Source of the DNA: a virus
Strand: one strand, 5' to 3'
IMG/VR virus record: IMGVR_UViG_3300009126_000656
Location: 1 to 38,925 of that record
Length of the DNA: 38,925 bases
The notes under the pieces were generated by a model. The model saw only the letters and a list, made by a program, of their open reading frames with translations, had not been told where the DNA came from and searched no databases. Of this stretch, positions 1 through 7,199 are shown piece after piece (position 1 is the stretch's first letter; every line of letters starts with the position of its first letter). The position numbers and the translations under genes are program-made.

Positions 1-390
1 ATGTTTATAGTAGAAGCAATTACTCCTGCCAGAATAATATCTTGGGAGGAGAGGGGATACCTACAAGAGCAGAAAGAAAAGCATAATCTACTAGATAGTA
101 TATTATGTGACTGTTGTGGTATCAAATATACCTATAAAGAATACAACATTCTTTTCGACAATAAAAAAATTGCTTACTTCTTATTTCCTTATCCAGATAA
201 CCCCGCCAAAGCAGAGATCGTTTGTCATGGATGTTTATTAAAAAATATAAAAAAAATTGCAGATGGTGAAGATGCTCAGGTATTGATAATAGAAGAAGAA
301 AAGCACAAGCTATGTAGATTCTACGCGCACGATACAACTACATCAGCAGACGATATAATGGATGATGACGATGATGTAGAACCTTTTTAA
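1..390 (+). CDS. Hypothetical protein with Cys pairs, possibly zinc-binding
   Basis: A 129-residue protein I do not recognise. Cys36, Cys38 and Cys39 (CDCC) and Cys75/Cys78 (CHGC) could form a metal site. The C-terminus is very acidic, with a run of Asp around residues 117-126. The ATG is the first base of the window, so a start further upstream cannot be excluded. It is followed after one base by the glycosyltransferase-like gene, so the two are probably cotranscribed. Confidence 0.6.
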   Translation: MFIVEAITPARIISWEERGYLQEQKEKHNLLDSILCDCCGIKYTYKEYNILFDNKKIAYFLFPYPDNPAKAEIVCHGCLLKNIKKIADGEDAQVLIIEEEKHKLCRFYAHDTTTSADDIMDDDDDVEPF

Positions 391-391
391 G

Positions 392-1117
392 ATGTCTAAA
401 CACTTTATCACGTTTGGTGGAGGCACGTTTAGTCCAAAAGGGGAATGGGAAGCGGTTGCTAAAAGATTGGGTCAGGAGGCGATGAACACCCAACTCTTTG
501 ATGAGGTAGTAGCTTATACAGAGGAGGACTTAAAAAGCGATAAAAACTTCTGGAGTAGTCATTCCGAATTTATAGAAAAGAATAAAAGAGGATACGGCTA
601 CTGGCTTTGGAAGCCATACCTCATAGGGAAAACCATGAGAGGCATGAAAGAGGGCGATGTGTTATTATACCTCGATGCGGGATGCGAAATAGACGTAGGC
701 AACGAGAGCAAGAAGCAATACATGGAAAACTGCACAAAAGCTGTTGAAGAAGAAAAAATACTAGGCACGACTGCGGGAAAAGTACACCCTGAAAGGAAGT
801 GGACGAAAATGGACTTACCATTACATTTAGGCATCGCAGATGAGCCGTACATGAAGGAACCTCAAAGACAATCTGGCGCGGTCATGTATTCCGTATGTGA
901 TGAGGTGAGGGGGTTGGTAAATGATTGGTATTCTTTATGTTGCGACTATCACTTAATTGACGATAGCCCCTCCGTAAGCAGGAACTACGAACAATTCAGA
1001 GAACATAGGCATGACCAAGCAGTCTTTAGCCAATTAGCAAAAAAATATGGCCCGTATAGTAATCGCTACTCACTCCATCAATGCGTCGAGATGACTAGAT
1101 GTAAAAAAACTTCTTGA
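392..1117 (+). CDS. Glycosyltransferase-like protein
   Basis: A 241-residue protein resembling bacterial and viral sugar transferases of the nucleotide-diphospho-sugar type. The signature RGYGYWLWKPYLI (residues 66-78) is followed by LLYLDAGCEI (91-100), a DxG-like block after a hydrophobic strand, and EHRHDQAVFSQL near the C-terminus. These three blocks occur together in such enzymes; the acceptor is unknown (host envelope glycan, phage protein or DNA base are all possible). Its TGA stop (1115-1117) lies inside the -35 box of the next promoter. Another glycosyltransferase is at 25693 and a possible third at 29106 on the minus strand. Confidence 0.65.
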   Translation: MSKHFITFGGGTFSPKGEWEAVAKRLGQEAMNTQLFDEVVAYTEEDLKSDKNFWSSHSEFIEKNKRGYGYWLWKPYLIGKTMRGMKEGDVLLYLDAGCEIDVGNESKKQYMENCTKAVEEEKILGTTAGKVHPERKWTKMDLPLHLGIADEPYMKEPQRQSGAVMYSVCDEVRGLVNDWYSLCCDYHLIDDSPSVSRNYEQFREHRHDQAVFSQLAKKYGPYSNRYSLHQCVEMTRCKKTS

Positions 1118-1142
1118 CACACCCGTAAACTTCCCCTATCCT
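1114..1142 (+). promoter_or_regulatory. Class 1 promoter (CCGTAAA spacer block)
   Basis: -35 TTGACA at 1114-1119, 17-bp spacer with CCGTAAA at spacer positions 4-10, -10 TATCCT at 1137-1142. The -35 overlaps the stop codon of the preceding gene. The predicted start of transcription, 6-7 nt after the -10, falls on the GTG/ATG of the next gene. Confidence 0.75.
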
Positions 1143-1149
1143 GTGGGGA

Positions 1150-1905
1150 GTGATGACAACCAGACAATTAGACTTCATTGGCTCGCCCAAGATAGAGAAG
1201 CAAGAACAAGAACAGTTCTGCTTGTGGGACGAGCGGGGCAAACCGACCAAGATTAGGAGTGACATTGACTTTACTAAAGTCGATCTCCTGTTCAACTCTT
1301 TCGATCAAGAAGAATTGAATACCTACAAAGATTATTGGGAAGGGGTTAAACCCAAGAACGATACAGAGATTTTTCACCGTTGGCTTTTCGCTTTCATGTC
1401 GGTGCATACTACATGGGAACGTAACGTGATTGGCTACGAGGCTATCAAGGATTGGACTGTATGGTTCAAGGACGATGCCAAACTCATGGAGATCATCAAG
1501 GGGGCAAAGGTTGGCCTTCACAATAATCGTGTTCGATTCATTTCCCAATTCGCTGAAAAGTTTTGGAGTAATCCAGAAGAATATAAGTATCAAGGCGGCG
1601 ATTGGCAGGAATTTAGAGACAGGCTTGTTAAAGACATTCTTGGTCTTGGCATAGCGAAGGTATCTTTCTCGCTGGAGATGATTTACCCTAACCAAGCGAA
1701 GGTCACTTGCATGGATACTCACCTCTTTCAAGCGTATGGCCTTGACCAGAGCAAGGATGCTACCCGATACAAAGAGATCGAGAACTACTGGCTAGATATG
1801 TGCGCTATGTGGAATGTGCCATCTTATATAGCTCGTTGTATCCTTTGGGATAGAAAGCAGGGCGAATTTGATAGCAGATATTGGAGCTATGTCTTGGAGA
1901 ATTAA
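1150..1905 (+). CDS. HhH-GPD-type DNA glycosylase/AP lyase
   Basis: A 251-residue protein resembling base-excision repair glycosylases of the helix-hairpin-helix GPD superfamily. The hairpin is in the block around residues 164-180 (LGLGIAKVSFSL), where Lys170 lines up with the catalytic lysine of OGG1-type enzymes. CMDTHL supplies Asp189 at the place of the conserved aspartate, so a bifunctional glycosylase/lyase is likely. The substrate base is not predictable. Start is GTG1150 or ATG1153; the promoter at 1114-1142 predicts transcription beginning at this position, so the message may be leaderless. It could protect phage DNA or remove modified bases from host DNA. Confidence 0.65.
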   Translation: MMTTRQLDFIGSPKIEKQEQEQFCLWDERGKPTKIRSDIDFTKVDLLFNSFDQEELNTYKDYWEGVKPKNDTEIFHRWLFAFMSVHTTWERNVIGYEAIKDWTVWFKDDAKLMEIIKGAKVGLHNNRVRFISQFAEKFWSNPEEYKYQGGDWQEFRDRLVKDILGLGIAKVSFSLEMIYPNQAKVTCMDTHLFQAYGLDQSKDATRYKEIENYWLDMCAMWNVPSYIARCILWDRKQGEFDSRYWSYVLEN

Positions 1906-1906
1906 A

Positions 1907-2038
1907 ATGTTTTTTAGATACGAACACGCTGCTCGAAATTGGGCGTACCAACAGATATTGATCTATGGCAAAAAAGTCAAAGTCATTGAGATTAAGGAGA
2001 CTCCAGAAGGAGCAAGGTGGAAAGTATTGGAGGATTAA
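1907..2038 (+). CDS. Small hypothetical protein, 43 aa
   Basis: A short reading frame starting one base after the previous stop codon and overlapping the next start in the form TAAATG. The product begins MFFRYEHAARNW and has many basic and aromatic residues. There is no recognisable domain. The chain of one-base junctions through 1905-2890 supports it as a translated member of a polycistronic unit. Confidence 0.5.
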   Translation: MFFRYEHAARNWAYQQILIYGKKVKVIEIKETPEGARWKVLED

Positions 2039-2155
2039 ATGAGAGAACCAGACGGAACTATGTTTATTATCGGGATGTTAATTGCTTGCGCCATTGCTGT
2101 TGCAGGAATTGGTATCGGCTTTGAGATTTATTTAGATTGGTATGTTAATAACTAA
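2039..2155 (+). CDS. Small single-span membrane peptide, 38 aa
   Basis: Reading frame of 38 codons with one hydrophobic segment (about residues 8-29, rich in Ile, Ala and Gly) and a short charged N-terminus. It sits in a chain of touching small genes. Likely an inner-membrane peptide; function unknown. Confidence 0.5.
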   Translation: MREPDGTMFIIGMLIACAIAVAGIGIGFEIYLDWYVNN

Positions 2156-2156
2156 A

Positions 2157-2285
2157 ATGAGAGAAAACCTTCCACCCCCGAACTGGAGTCCAACTGGAGA
2201 AGAAGGCTACTGGGTTTGGCGGGATGAAAAGTGGAAGTGGTTAACAGACGAGGAATATGCAGCTTTAAAGAAAGAAGAAGAATAA
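2157..2285 (+). CDS. Small Trp-rich hypothetical protein, 42 aa
   Basis: A 42-residue product with six tryptophans and a WVWRDEKWKWL core (residues 19-29), ending in a Glu-rich tail. The stop codon overlaps the next start (TAATG). No family is recognised. Confidence 0.5.
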   Translation: MRENLPPPNWSPTGEEGYWVWRDEKWKWLTDEEYAALKKEEE

Positions 2286-2422
2286 TGGAAATACTAATTT
2301 ACATGGCGGCTATTTTTGTTTCACTAGCGATTCTAGCATGGGTGAAAGACTTGGATGACGAAGAAGAAGATAAGAAGAAAGAGGCAGACAACTCTTGGAT
2401 TCACGGAGGCATCAATGAATAG
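2285..2422 (+). CDS. Small membrane peptide with charged tail, 45 aa
   Basis: The start chosen is the ATG at 2285, overlapping the previous stop; an upstream in-frame ATG at 2231 would overlap the previous gene completely. Residues 1-20 are hydrophobic (one membrane span), followed by a strongly charged Asp/Glu/Lys tail that would face the cytoplasm. No function is known. Confidence 0.5.
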   Translation: MEILIYMAAIFVSLAILAWVKDLDDEEEDKKKEADNSWIHGGINE

Positions 2423-2699
2423 AGTGAAAGCATACCTAGAAGAAAATTACCCAGAGTTATGGGAGAATGGAGACATACTTCTTGCAGACGGTTTTGAAGA
2501 TGCGTTTGTTGGAGTGGTCGAGAGTCACGGTGCAGCACCAAAGGCTTGCTACAATTATGATACTTGCATCGACATTCTAATGAAGGATATGGATGAGGGT
2601 GAGGCGTTAGAGTTTATGGAATTTAACGTGACCAGTGCATACGTTGGAGAATATACGCCAGCGTTCATTAAGCTAGACTTGGGAGATCAAAAGCTATGA
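2415..2699 (+). CDS. Conserved phage hypothetical protein
   Basis: A 94-residue protein of a type common in tailed phages: ADGFEDAFVGVVE near residues 26-38, a Tyr/Asp then CIDILM block, and a closing EFMEFNVTSAYVGEYTP. Its role is not known. The ATG at 2415 overlaps the previous stop by 8 nt and fits the family N-terminus better than an upstream ATG at 2355. The next gene overlaps it as ATGA. Confidence 0.65.
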   Translation: MNRVKAYLEENYPELWENGDILLADGFEDAFVGVVESHGAAPKACYNYDTCIDILMKDMDEGEALEFMEFNVTSAYVGEYTPAFIKLDLGDQKL

Positions 2700-2890
2700 G
2701 GAACTACGAACTGATAAAAAAGATTTGGAGTATCGGTAATATGAAGTCGCCCTCGCAATCGGCCAAGCTAGAAGCGATTGAAAATCTCATTGAAAAGCAC
2801 CGTCCCGAAATAGCAGGGAAGCTACCTACTCACGAAAGTCTAATGGAACAAATGAGGAAATACCCTCACCAAGATAATCACATGGATTAA
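2696..2890 (+). CDS. Small hypothetical protein, 64 aa
   Basis: Overlaps the previous gene by 4 nt (ATGA), a sign of translational coupling. The product is helical in appearance and mostly charged, with no recognised domain, signal or membrane segment. Confidence 0.55.
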   Translation: MRNYELIKKIWSIGNMKSPSQSAKLEAIENLIEKHRPEIAGKLPTHESLMEQMRKYPHQDNHMD

Positions 2891-2893
2891 ATT

Positions 2894-3190
2894 ATGACAG
2901 AAAAACACCGAACAATAACCTACTGGTCAACAATGACCCTACTAACAGCAATGGTTCTTGCGACATACTCTCACTCGAAAGACATGGAGCGGCTTGTTGA
3001 TGATACACACAAGAAATCAAACAGACAAATGCAGCTAACGGTTAACTCCTATCATAAACAAATTATATTAAAAGATAAAAAAATTGAATTACTTGAACAA
3101 CATATTCTTTTTCAGCAGGAGCATCACATCAAAGAGATTGGTGAGTGTGTTCAGTTTTACACAACAGCATTAGAGGAGGCAAAAAAATGA
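2894..3190 (+). CDS. Membrane-anchored coiled-coil protein
   Basis: A 98-residue protein with a short cytoplasmic N-terminus, a hydrophobic segment at about residues 10-24, then a long polar helix with heptad-like spacing to the C-terminus. This layout is that of phage inner-membrane spanin (Rz-like) proteins, but also of many unrelated small membrane proteins. The possible outer-membrane lipoprotein partner at 6849 is not adjacent, so the spanin idea is only a suggestion. Confidence 0.5.
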   Translation: MTEKHRTITYWSTMTLLTAMVLATYSHSKDMERLVDDTHKKSNRQMQLTVNSYHKQIILKDKKIELLEQHILFQQEHHIKEIGECVQFYTTALEEAKK

Positions 3191-3369
3191 AGATGACTAA
3201 CTATCACGCTTGGTTTCAGAACAGGAAACAAAATACAGCAATCACCGTTGCGTGTGACGGCATAAGCATACCACACGCAGAGGCGAGGGCATGGATTAAA
3301 TTTATGGGTACTCAAGCCTTTAAAGATGATGAGGATAACTGGGAGTTAGAAGCACTAGATAAGTCTTGA
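3187..3369 (+). CDS. Small hypothetical protein, 60 aa
   Basis: The start chosen is the ATG at 3187, overlapping the previous stop by 4 nt. The product has no recognised domain. The TGA stop (3367-3369) is embedded in the -35 box of the promoter for the next gene. Confidence 0.5.
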   Translation: MKMTNYHAWFQNRKQNTAITVACDGISIPHAEARAWIKFMGTQAFKDDEDNWELEALDKS

Positions 3370-3394
3370 CTCGACCGTAAATCTTCAATATACT
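3366..3394 (+). promoter_or_regulatory. Class 1 promoter
   Basis: -35 TTGACT 3366-3371, 17-bp spacer with CCGTAAA at positions 4-10, -10 TATACT 3389-3394. The next ATG is 7 nt after the -10, predicting a leaderless mRNA. Confidence 0.8.
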
Positions 3395-3401
3395 AAAAAA
3401 A

Positions 3402-3566
3402 ATGGGATACAAAATACTAGACGTTAAAGCAGACATTCACGAAGATGTCGAAGCATACTTCAATCGGTATTGGCCTCAACTAGATAACGAGGCTGGATGG
3501 AAGCAGACGCTACAAGAGGACGTACTCGATATTGTAGACAAAAACTTTGAAAAGATAGAGAGATAA
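3402..3566 (+). CDS. Small acidic hypothetical protein, 54 aa
   Basis: Reading frame directly behind a strong class 1 promoter; only 7 nt lie between the -10 box and the ATG, and there is no Shine-Dalgarno sequence. The product is acidic and likely helical (AYFNRYWPQLDNEAGWKQ in the middle). The clear promoter makes it believable despite its size. Confidence 0.6.
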   Translation: MGYKILDVKADIHEDVEAYFNRYWPQLDNEAGWKQTLQEDVLDIVDKNFEKIER

Positions 3567-3569
3567 TTT

Positions 3570-3806
3570 ATGCCAGAATCAAAACACCACAAAAAAGGCA
3601 AGAGCCACAGCACATGGCGCAAGGCTCGAAACATTCGCCGCTCTCAAGCACGGTACTCACAAGCCCTAGAGAAGCGCGGGATGAAGCAAGCCATGAAAAT
3701 GATGACTCAGGAAGTGGAGAAGCAAGAAATGGCTCCGTTTGAGCGCGTAGAAAACAACCCAGAAAAGGTACATGATTATTATGAAGATCAAGTGGGAGAG
3801 AAATAG
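3570..3806 (+). CDS. Small basic protein with KKGKS motif
   Basis: A 78-residue protein with a very basic first half, beginning MPESKHHKKGKSHSTWRK and carrying several Arg residues to residue 36, then a more neutral C-terminus. It may bind nucleic acid or the ribosome. The KKGK stretch loosely resembles the ArfA-like peptide at 17714, but the rest does not match. The next gene overlaps its end. Confidence 0.55.
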   Translation: MPESKHHKKGKSHSTWRKARNIRRSQARYSQALEKRGMKQAMKMMTQEVEKQEMAPFERVENNPEKVHDYYEDQVGEK

Positions 3807-4131
3807 TCGAGTCTTGGGTCTAGTGGCCCAAGGGAAAATTGATGCTAACGACATCGTTGACCGCTCTAGGACTGATGAGTTCTTGGATGAGGTAGCGACA
3901 GTAAGGATGCACAAGGTTCGCGAGAAAGACCCGTTCGTAACGGTTCATATTCGCGGTAAACACAAAACGCATACAAGACCTTGGGGTTCATGGAATTACG
4001 CAAGCGTGTGCCGTGTTAATTTTGGAGGGCCACATACCAATACCATGTGTTCAAACGGCGACCTCGACGAAGATTATACTTGGCAAGATGTTCACAGCGT
4101 AGTGGAGAAAGTCAAAGAGGTGATGGCGTGA
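3781..4131 (+). CDS. Hypothetical protein, 116 aa
   Basis: No family is recognised. The start could be ATG3781 (chosen) or ATG3772; both overlap the previous gene. The middle holds a basic block (VHIRGKHKTHTRPWGSWNY) and the end is a charged helix. The next gene starts within its stop codon (GTGA). Confidence 0.5.
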   Translation: MKIKWERNSRVLGLVAQGKIDANDIVDRSRTDEFLDEVATVRMHKVREKDPFVTVHIRGKHKTHTRPWGSWNYASVCRVNFGGPHTNTMCSNGDLDEDYTWQDVHSVVEKVKEVMA

Positions 4132-4310
4132 CAGACAAACAAATACTAGATGAGGTTTACAGGAGACTTTGTTTTGCTTCCGACAACTGGGCTGATATGA
4201 ACATGGATAGAATGTTCGACAGGGTTCACGATATGAAAGACCTTATCGAGCGGGAATGGCAGGGGGAAGATAATAACTTTCAACAGCAAGACGTTGGGAT
4301 AGATTACTAA
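4128..4310 (+). CDS. Small acidic hypothetical protein, 60 aa
   Basis: The GTG start at 4128 overlaps the previous stop (GTGA), a coupled junction that fits better than the ATG at 4047, which would lie deep inside the previous gene. The product is Asp/Glu rich, probably helical. The next gene again overlaps, as TAATG. Confidence 0.5.
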   Translation: MTDKQILDEVYRRLCFASDNWADMNMDRMFDRVHDMKDLIEREWQGEDNNFQQQDVGIDY

Positions 4311-4492
4311 TGCACCCTAAATTTCACACAACAGATTTAACGCTAGTCGCAAAGACGCTAGACATTGCCAATGAGCATGGAATGGCGGCAGAAGTCATGT
4401 GGAGTGCGCTCACAATGGCGGCAGAAGCTAACGAGCATGGCCGCACTATGGAGCAAGTGCTTGACGCAGCATTAGGAGAATGGGATATTTAA
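4310..4492 (+). CDS. Small hypothetical protein with internal repeat, 60 aa
   Basis: Overlaps the previous stop by one base. The product has two related segments, ANEHGMAAEVMWSAL and ANEHGRTMEQVLDAAL, which suggests an internal duplication of a helical unit. No known family. Confidence 0.55.
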   Translation: MHPKFHTTDLTLVAKTLDIANEHGMAAEVMWSALTMAAEANEHGRTMEQVLDAALGEWDI

Positions 4493-4502
4493 ATTTTAAT
4501 AT

Positions 4503-4676
4503 ATGAAAACTATTAAGAAAGGCAAGGAAATCAAGCGCGTATCTAACGATAACGCTGCTGAATCGACCAAAAACGGGTGGAAATACTGCCCTAAATCAGA
4601 GTGGCGGGAAAAAGTCCGTGATATTAAGCCAAAGCAGGACAAAAAAAAGTTAAAAAAGAGAAAGAAAAAGGCTTGA
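4503..4676 (+). CDS. Small Lys-rich protein, 57 aa
   Basis: Begins MKTIKKGKEIKRVSND and ends in a lysine-rich tail (13 Lys in the last 18 residues or so). A YCPKSEWREKVRD block resembles short phage proteins of unknown role. It may bind nucleic acid. Its stop codon (4674-4676) lies inside the -35 box of the next promoter. Confidence 0.55.
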   Translation: MKTIKKGKEIKRVSNDNAAESTKNGWKYCPKSEWREKVRDIKPKQDKKKLKKRKKKA

Positions 4677-4701
4677 CCTGACCGTAAATATTATCTATCA
4701 T
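4673..4701 (+). promoter_or_regulatory. Class 1 promoter
   Basis: -35 TTGACC 4673-4678, 17-bp spacer with CCGTAAA at positions 4-10, -10 TATCAT 4696-4701. The start codon at 4710 is 8 nt after the -10. Confidence 0.75.
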
Positions 4702-4709
4702 AAGAGAAT

Positions 4710-4901
4710 ATGAATAACATAAACAAATTACAGAATGGTTCTTTATACAAGAACGTAATCAAAGGCCAAACCGAGCGAGTTGTTGGCCGCTTAAATTCCC
4801 AGCGCGTTTGGACTCAATTTCATAAGGAGTCAGTTGAGGCTACTCCAATTAAAGATTTAGAGATCGCCTCTCAAGCAGAGGTAGATAAATATCTGAAGTA
4901 A
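4710..4901 (+). CDS. Small protein, paralogous to the one at 24999
   Basis: A 63-residue protein. Its pattern GSLYKN, then RVVGRLNSQRVW, then LEIASQAEVDKYL parallels GAIYIN, RLVNIVSCQGVW and CHYASQDEVDDYL in the larger protein at 24999-25358. It therefore looks like a small beta-rich fold (SH3-like by pattern) shared by two phage proteins. Function unknown. Expressed from its own class 1 promoter as a probable leaderless message. Confidence 0.6.
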   Translation: MNNINKLQNGSLYKNVIKGQTERVVGRLNSQRVWTQFHKESVEATPIKDLEIASQAEVDKYLK

Positions 4902-4909
4902 TTTAAATT

Positions 4910-5016
4910 TCCTCACCCTTGGGATGCACAATATAGTTACTACCAATAATGCGTTGATTTTTGGTTGGGTTGGCGTGTCCATTGGGTAATAAATGTAACG
5001 CCGAAAAGGGTGAGGA
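4910..5016 (+). promoter_or_regulatory. Candidate structured 5' RNA element hiding the ribosome binding site
   Basis: An 11-nt perfect inverted repeat, TCCTCACCCTT (4910-4920) and AAGGGTGAGGA (5006-5016), encloses about 85 nt. The right arm contains the purine-rich GGTGAGG that would act as ribosome binding site for the ATG at 5026, so pairing would block it. Inside, GGCGT/ACGCC and CATT/AATG can form a second hairpin (about 4970-5003), while GTTACTACCAAT (near 4937) can instead pair with the ATTGGGTAATAA region. Two mutually exclusive folds are typical of a switch. It does not match a riboswitch class I recognise. Confidence 0.45.
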
Positions 5017-5025
5017 TTTAATTTT

Positions 5026-5286
5026 ATGAAATTTAAAGAACTAAAATTCAGAAAACTCGACGAGCAGGGCGGGGTTCAAGCGTTCGCGGATTTCGACAAC
5101 GGTTATACGGCTTCCGTGATTAGGCATCTTGGCAGTCATGGCTACGAGGATGGGCTATATGAGATAGCTCTTTTTCGCGGAGATGATCTTGTCCATGTCG
5201 ATGAGTGGAGCGATCAAGTTAAGGGCTGGCTAACTCCCGAAGGGGTGGAGGATGCTCTCGCCTTTATCGAAAATATAAAAATTTAA
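5026..5286 (+). CDS. Conserved small phage protein
   Basis: An 86-residue protein of a type seen in many phages: GYTASVIRHLGSHGYEDGLYE in the middle and a closing block of the form VKGWLTPEGVEDAL. Role unknown. It follows the structured leader at 4910-5016 and is followed after 2 nt by the next gene. Confidence 0.6.
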   Translation: MKFKELKFRKLDEQGGVQAFADFDNGYTASVIRHLGSHGYEDGLYEIALFRGDDLVHVDEWSDQVKGWLTPEGVEDALAFIENIKI

Positions 5287-5288
5287 TT

Positions 5289-5492
5289 ATGAAAAACATC
5301 GAACTAGAGAGTATGTCGGGAGATAAGGTGCTAGTTAATTGGGATAATGTTACCCACGTTACCATGCCAGAGAATTACCTCATGGGCCAAATTGGAGACA
5401 TGGGGGGCGCGTTAGAGGTTCACTTTACTAATAAGCGCACTATTTATACTATTGAGACTATGGACAATATCAAAATGAAAACAATGGAATAA
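5289..5492 (+). CDS. Small hypothetical protein, 67 aa
   Basis: Begins MKNIELESMSGDKVLVNWDN. The alternation of short strands and the closing TIYTIETMDNIK resemble the fold pattern of FlbD-like small beta domains, but the match is too weak to name it. Located between a conserved small gene and DNA ligase. Confidence 0.5.
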   Translation: MKNIELESMSGDKVLVNWDNVTHVTMPENYLMGQIGDMGGALEVHFTNKRTIYTIETMDNIKMKTME

Positions 5493-5506
5493 AATCGCAG
5501 AGCTTT

Positions 5507-6697
5507 ATGAAACTAGACAAACTATACAAGCAAACAACAACGGGTGCTACCCAGACATGGGAGATTGAGGTGCGGGGTGATAAGTTCCGCACGATCTCTG
5601 GACAGTTGGAGGGCAAGAAGATTACAAACAAGTGGACTACCTGCAAGGGCAAGAATGTGGGGCGAGCAAATGAAACAACGCCCGAAGAACAGGCTTTTAA
5701 AGAGGCAGAAGCCAAGCATCAGAAGAAACGCGAGAGCGGATACACTCTTGACTTAAACAAGGTAGGCAAGAAGAAATTTTATGAGCCTATGCTCGCTAAT
5801 AAATTTGCTGATAAAAATAGATACAAAGAGGTTGAAGAACTATTATCTACACCTCACCCTGACCGTGGTAGAGCCGTACTTTCACAACCCAAGCTCGACG
5901 GGATTCGGTGTATTGCAATGCGGGAGGGTTTGTTTACTCGCACTGGTAAGGAGATTGTTGCAGTACCGCACATCCATGAAGAACTAAAATCTTTCTTTGA
6001 GTTGTACCCCAATGCTGTTCTTGACGGCGAATTATACAATCATGCGTATAAGAATGATTTTAATAAAATTATTCACCTAGTCCGTAAGCAAAAACTCACA
6101 GAAGAACATCTCGCAGAAAGCAAAGAGATGATTCAGTATTACATTTATGATGTGCCAGTGATAGGGAATGGTGAGTGGGCTATGACCGAGAAGGATTTGC
6201 ATTCAGACAGAATGAGTAAGCTGAATGAGGCTTTCCTTAACTTGCAGATTGCTACTTGGAAGCCTCAAGTCATGTGGAATCCTTTAGTGGTTGTTCAGAC
6301 TACTGACGTTGAAGATATGACCCAGCTTGATGAGCTTTACGAGGATTATCTTGAAGAAGGTTTCGAGGGGCAGATGGTACGCATTGATGGCGCGTATGAG
6401 AATAAACGCTCAAGCCTACTTCTCAAGCGTAAAGAATTTATTGACGAAGAATATACCATTCTTGGTTATGAGGAGGGCGAGGGTAATCGCACCGGAACAC
6501 TTAAACATTTAAAGTTTAAAAATAAAACAGGAAAAGAATTTAATTCAAATATCAAAGGCTCATTTAAATACCTTTCGGGCTTGTTTAATGACGCTGATAA
6601 TTTGATTGGTAAGGAGGCTACAATCAAATACTTCAATCTCACGCCCGATGGTGTACCGAGGTTCCCTTATGTGACAGCAATTAGAGATTACGAATAA
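5507..6697 (+). CDS. ATP-dependent DNA ligase
   Basis: A 396-residue ligase that would seal nicks in phage DNA during replication, repair or recombination. Motif I is KLDGIR with the adenylated Lys129; motif III is VLDGELYNH (about 178-186); motif IV is EGFEGQMVR and motif V is LLLKRKEF, followed by an OB-fold-like C-terminus ending in the FPYVTAIR region. The first ~80 residues (TQTWEIEVRGDKFRT...) look like an extra WGR-like beta domain seen in some phage ligases. Length is typical of viral enzymes. It follows tiny genes and precedes a small membrane peptide. Confidence 0.92.
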   Translation: MKLDKLYKQTTTGATQTWEIEVRGDKFRTISGQLEGKKITNKWTTCKGKNVGRANETTPEEQAFKEAEAKHQKKRESGYTLDLNKVGKKKFYEPMLANKFADKNRYKEVEELLSTPHPDRGRAVLSQPKLDGIRCIAMREGLFTRTGKEIVAVPHIHEELKSFFELYPNAVLDGELYNHAYKNDFNKIIHLVRKQKLTEEHLAESKEMIQYYIYDVPVIGNGEWAMTEKDLHSDRMSKLNEAFLNLQIATWKPQVMWNPLVVVQTTDVEDMTQLDELYEDYLEEGFEGQMVRIDGAYENKRSSLLLKRKEFIDEEYTILGYEEGEGNRTGTLKHLKFKNKTGKEFNSNIKGSFKYLSGLFNDADNLIGKEATIKYFNLTPDGVPRFPYVTAIRDYE

Positions 6698-6700
6698 AAC

Positions 6701-6856
6701 ATGGAAACTATAATATCATTAACCATATTCACTGTACCATTTTTGTTATTGGTATCTGCACCGATTGTAGTAATACTACTCCTTGCAGATGTCTTATTAG
6801 CAGTCATGGAAGCAGCAGTAGAAAACAAAAAAATCAAACAATTATTTAATGTCTAA
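6701..6856 (+). CDS. Hydrophobic membrane peptide, possible holin
   Basis: A 51-residue product that is hydrophobic for residues 3-38 (one long or two short membrane spans) and ends in a basic tail. It overlaps a lipoprotein gene and lies 350 bp upstream of the SleB wall hydrolase, so a lysis role is possible. The sequence alone does not prove a holin. Confidence 0.5.
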   Translation: METIISLTIFTVPFLLLVSAPIVVILLLADVLLAVMEAAVENKKIKQLFNV

Positions 6857-7037
6857 AGTAATACTTATATTAATCCCCCTAATGGTCGGTTGCGCCTCTA
6901 CAAGAGACGCTACGCCACAAACCATCGACGAAATTATCCCCGATGAAATTGAACTCCACAACCTCCTACACATAGGAAATAATGTAGCGTATAAGAGCAT
7001 CACTAAAGAGGATTATGAAATCAAAGAAAATTGTTAA
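6849..7037 (+). CDS. Small lipoprotein
   Basis: A 62-residue protein with a lipoprotein signal: MSKVILILIPLMVGC with lipobox LMVGC and cysteine 15, then a polar mature part. The signal supports a diderm host. It overlaps the membrane peptide before it and the small gene after it. In a lysis cluster it could be an outer-membrane spanin subunit, but this is inference. Confidence 0.6.
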   Translation: MSKVILILIPLMVGCASTRDATPQTIDEIIPDEIELHNLLHIGNNVAYKSITKEDYEIKENC

Positions 7038-7197
7038 CAAAGAACATACATTAGGACTATTGCTAAACAAATATAAAAAGCAGCGCGAGGCAATGATTAT
7101 CATGGATGATTATGATGGCGGTCAAGCCAGACAACTCGATGAAACAATTAAAGACTTAACAAGGAGTATCAACCAAGACAAATATAATAAAACATAA
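7015..7197 (+). CDS. Small polar hypothetical protein, 60 aa
   Basis: Overlaps the lipoprotein gene by 23 nt. The product is highly charged and likely helical, with no signal or membrane segment. It sits between the lipoprotein and the wall hydrolase. Confidence 0.5.
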   Translation: MKSKKIVNKEHTLGLLLNKYKKQREAMIIMDDYDGGQARQLDETIKDLTRSINQDKYNKT

Positions 7198-7199
7198 AT

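Noticed and set aside
1168-1731. Minus-strand reading frame of 187 codons
   Set aside because: Opposite the glycosylase gene, which has catalytic motifs and a promoter; no motif or signal on the reverse product.
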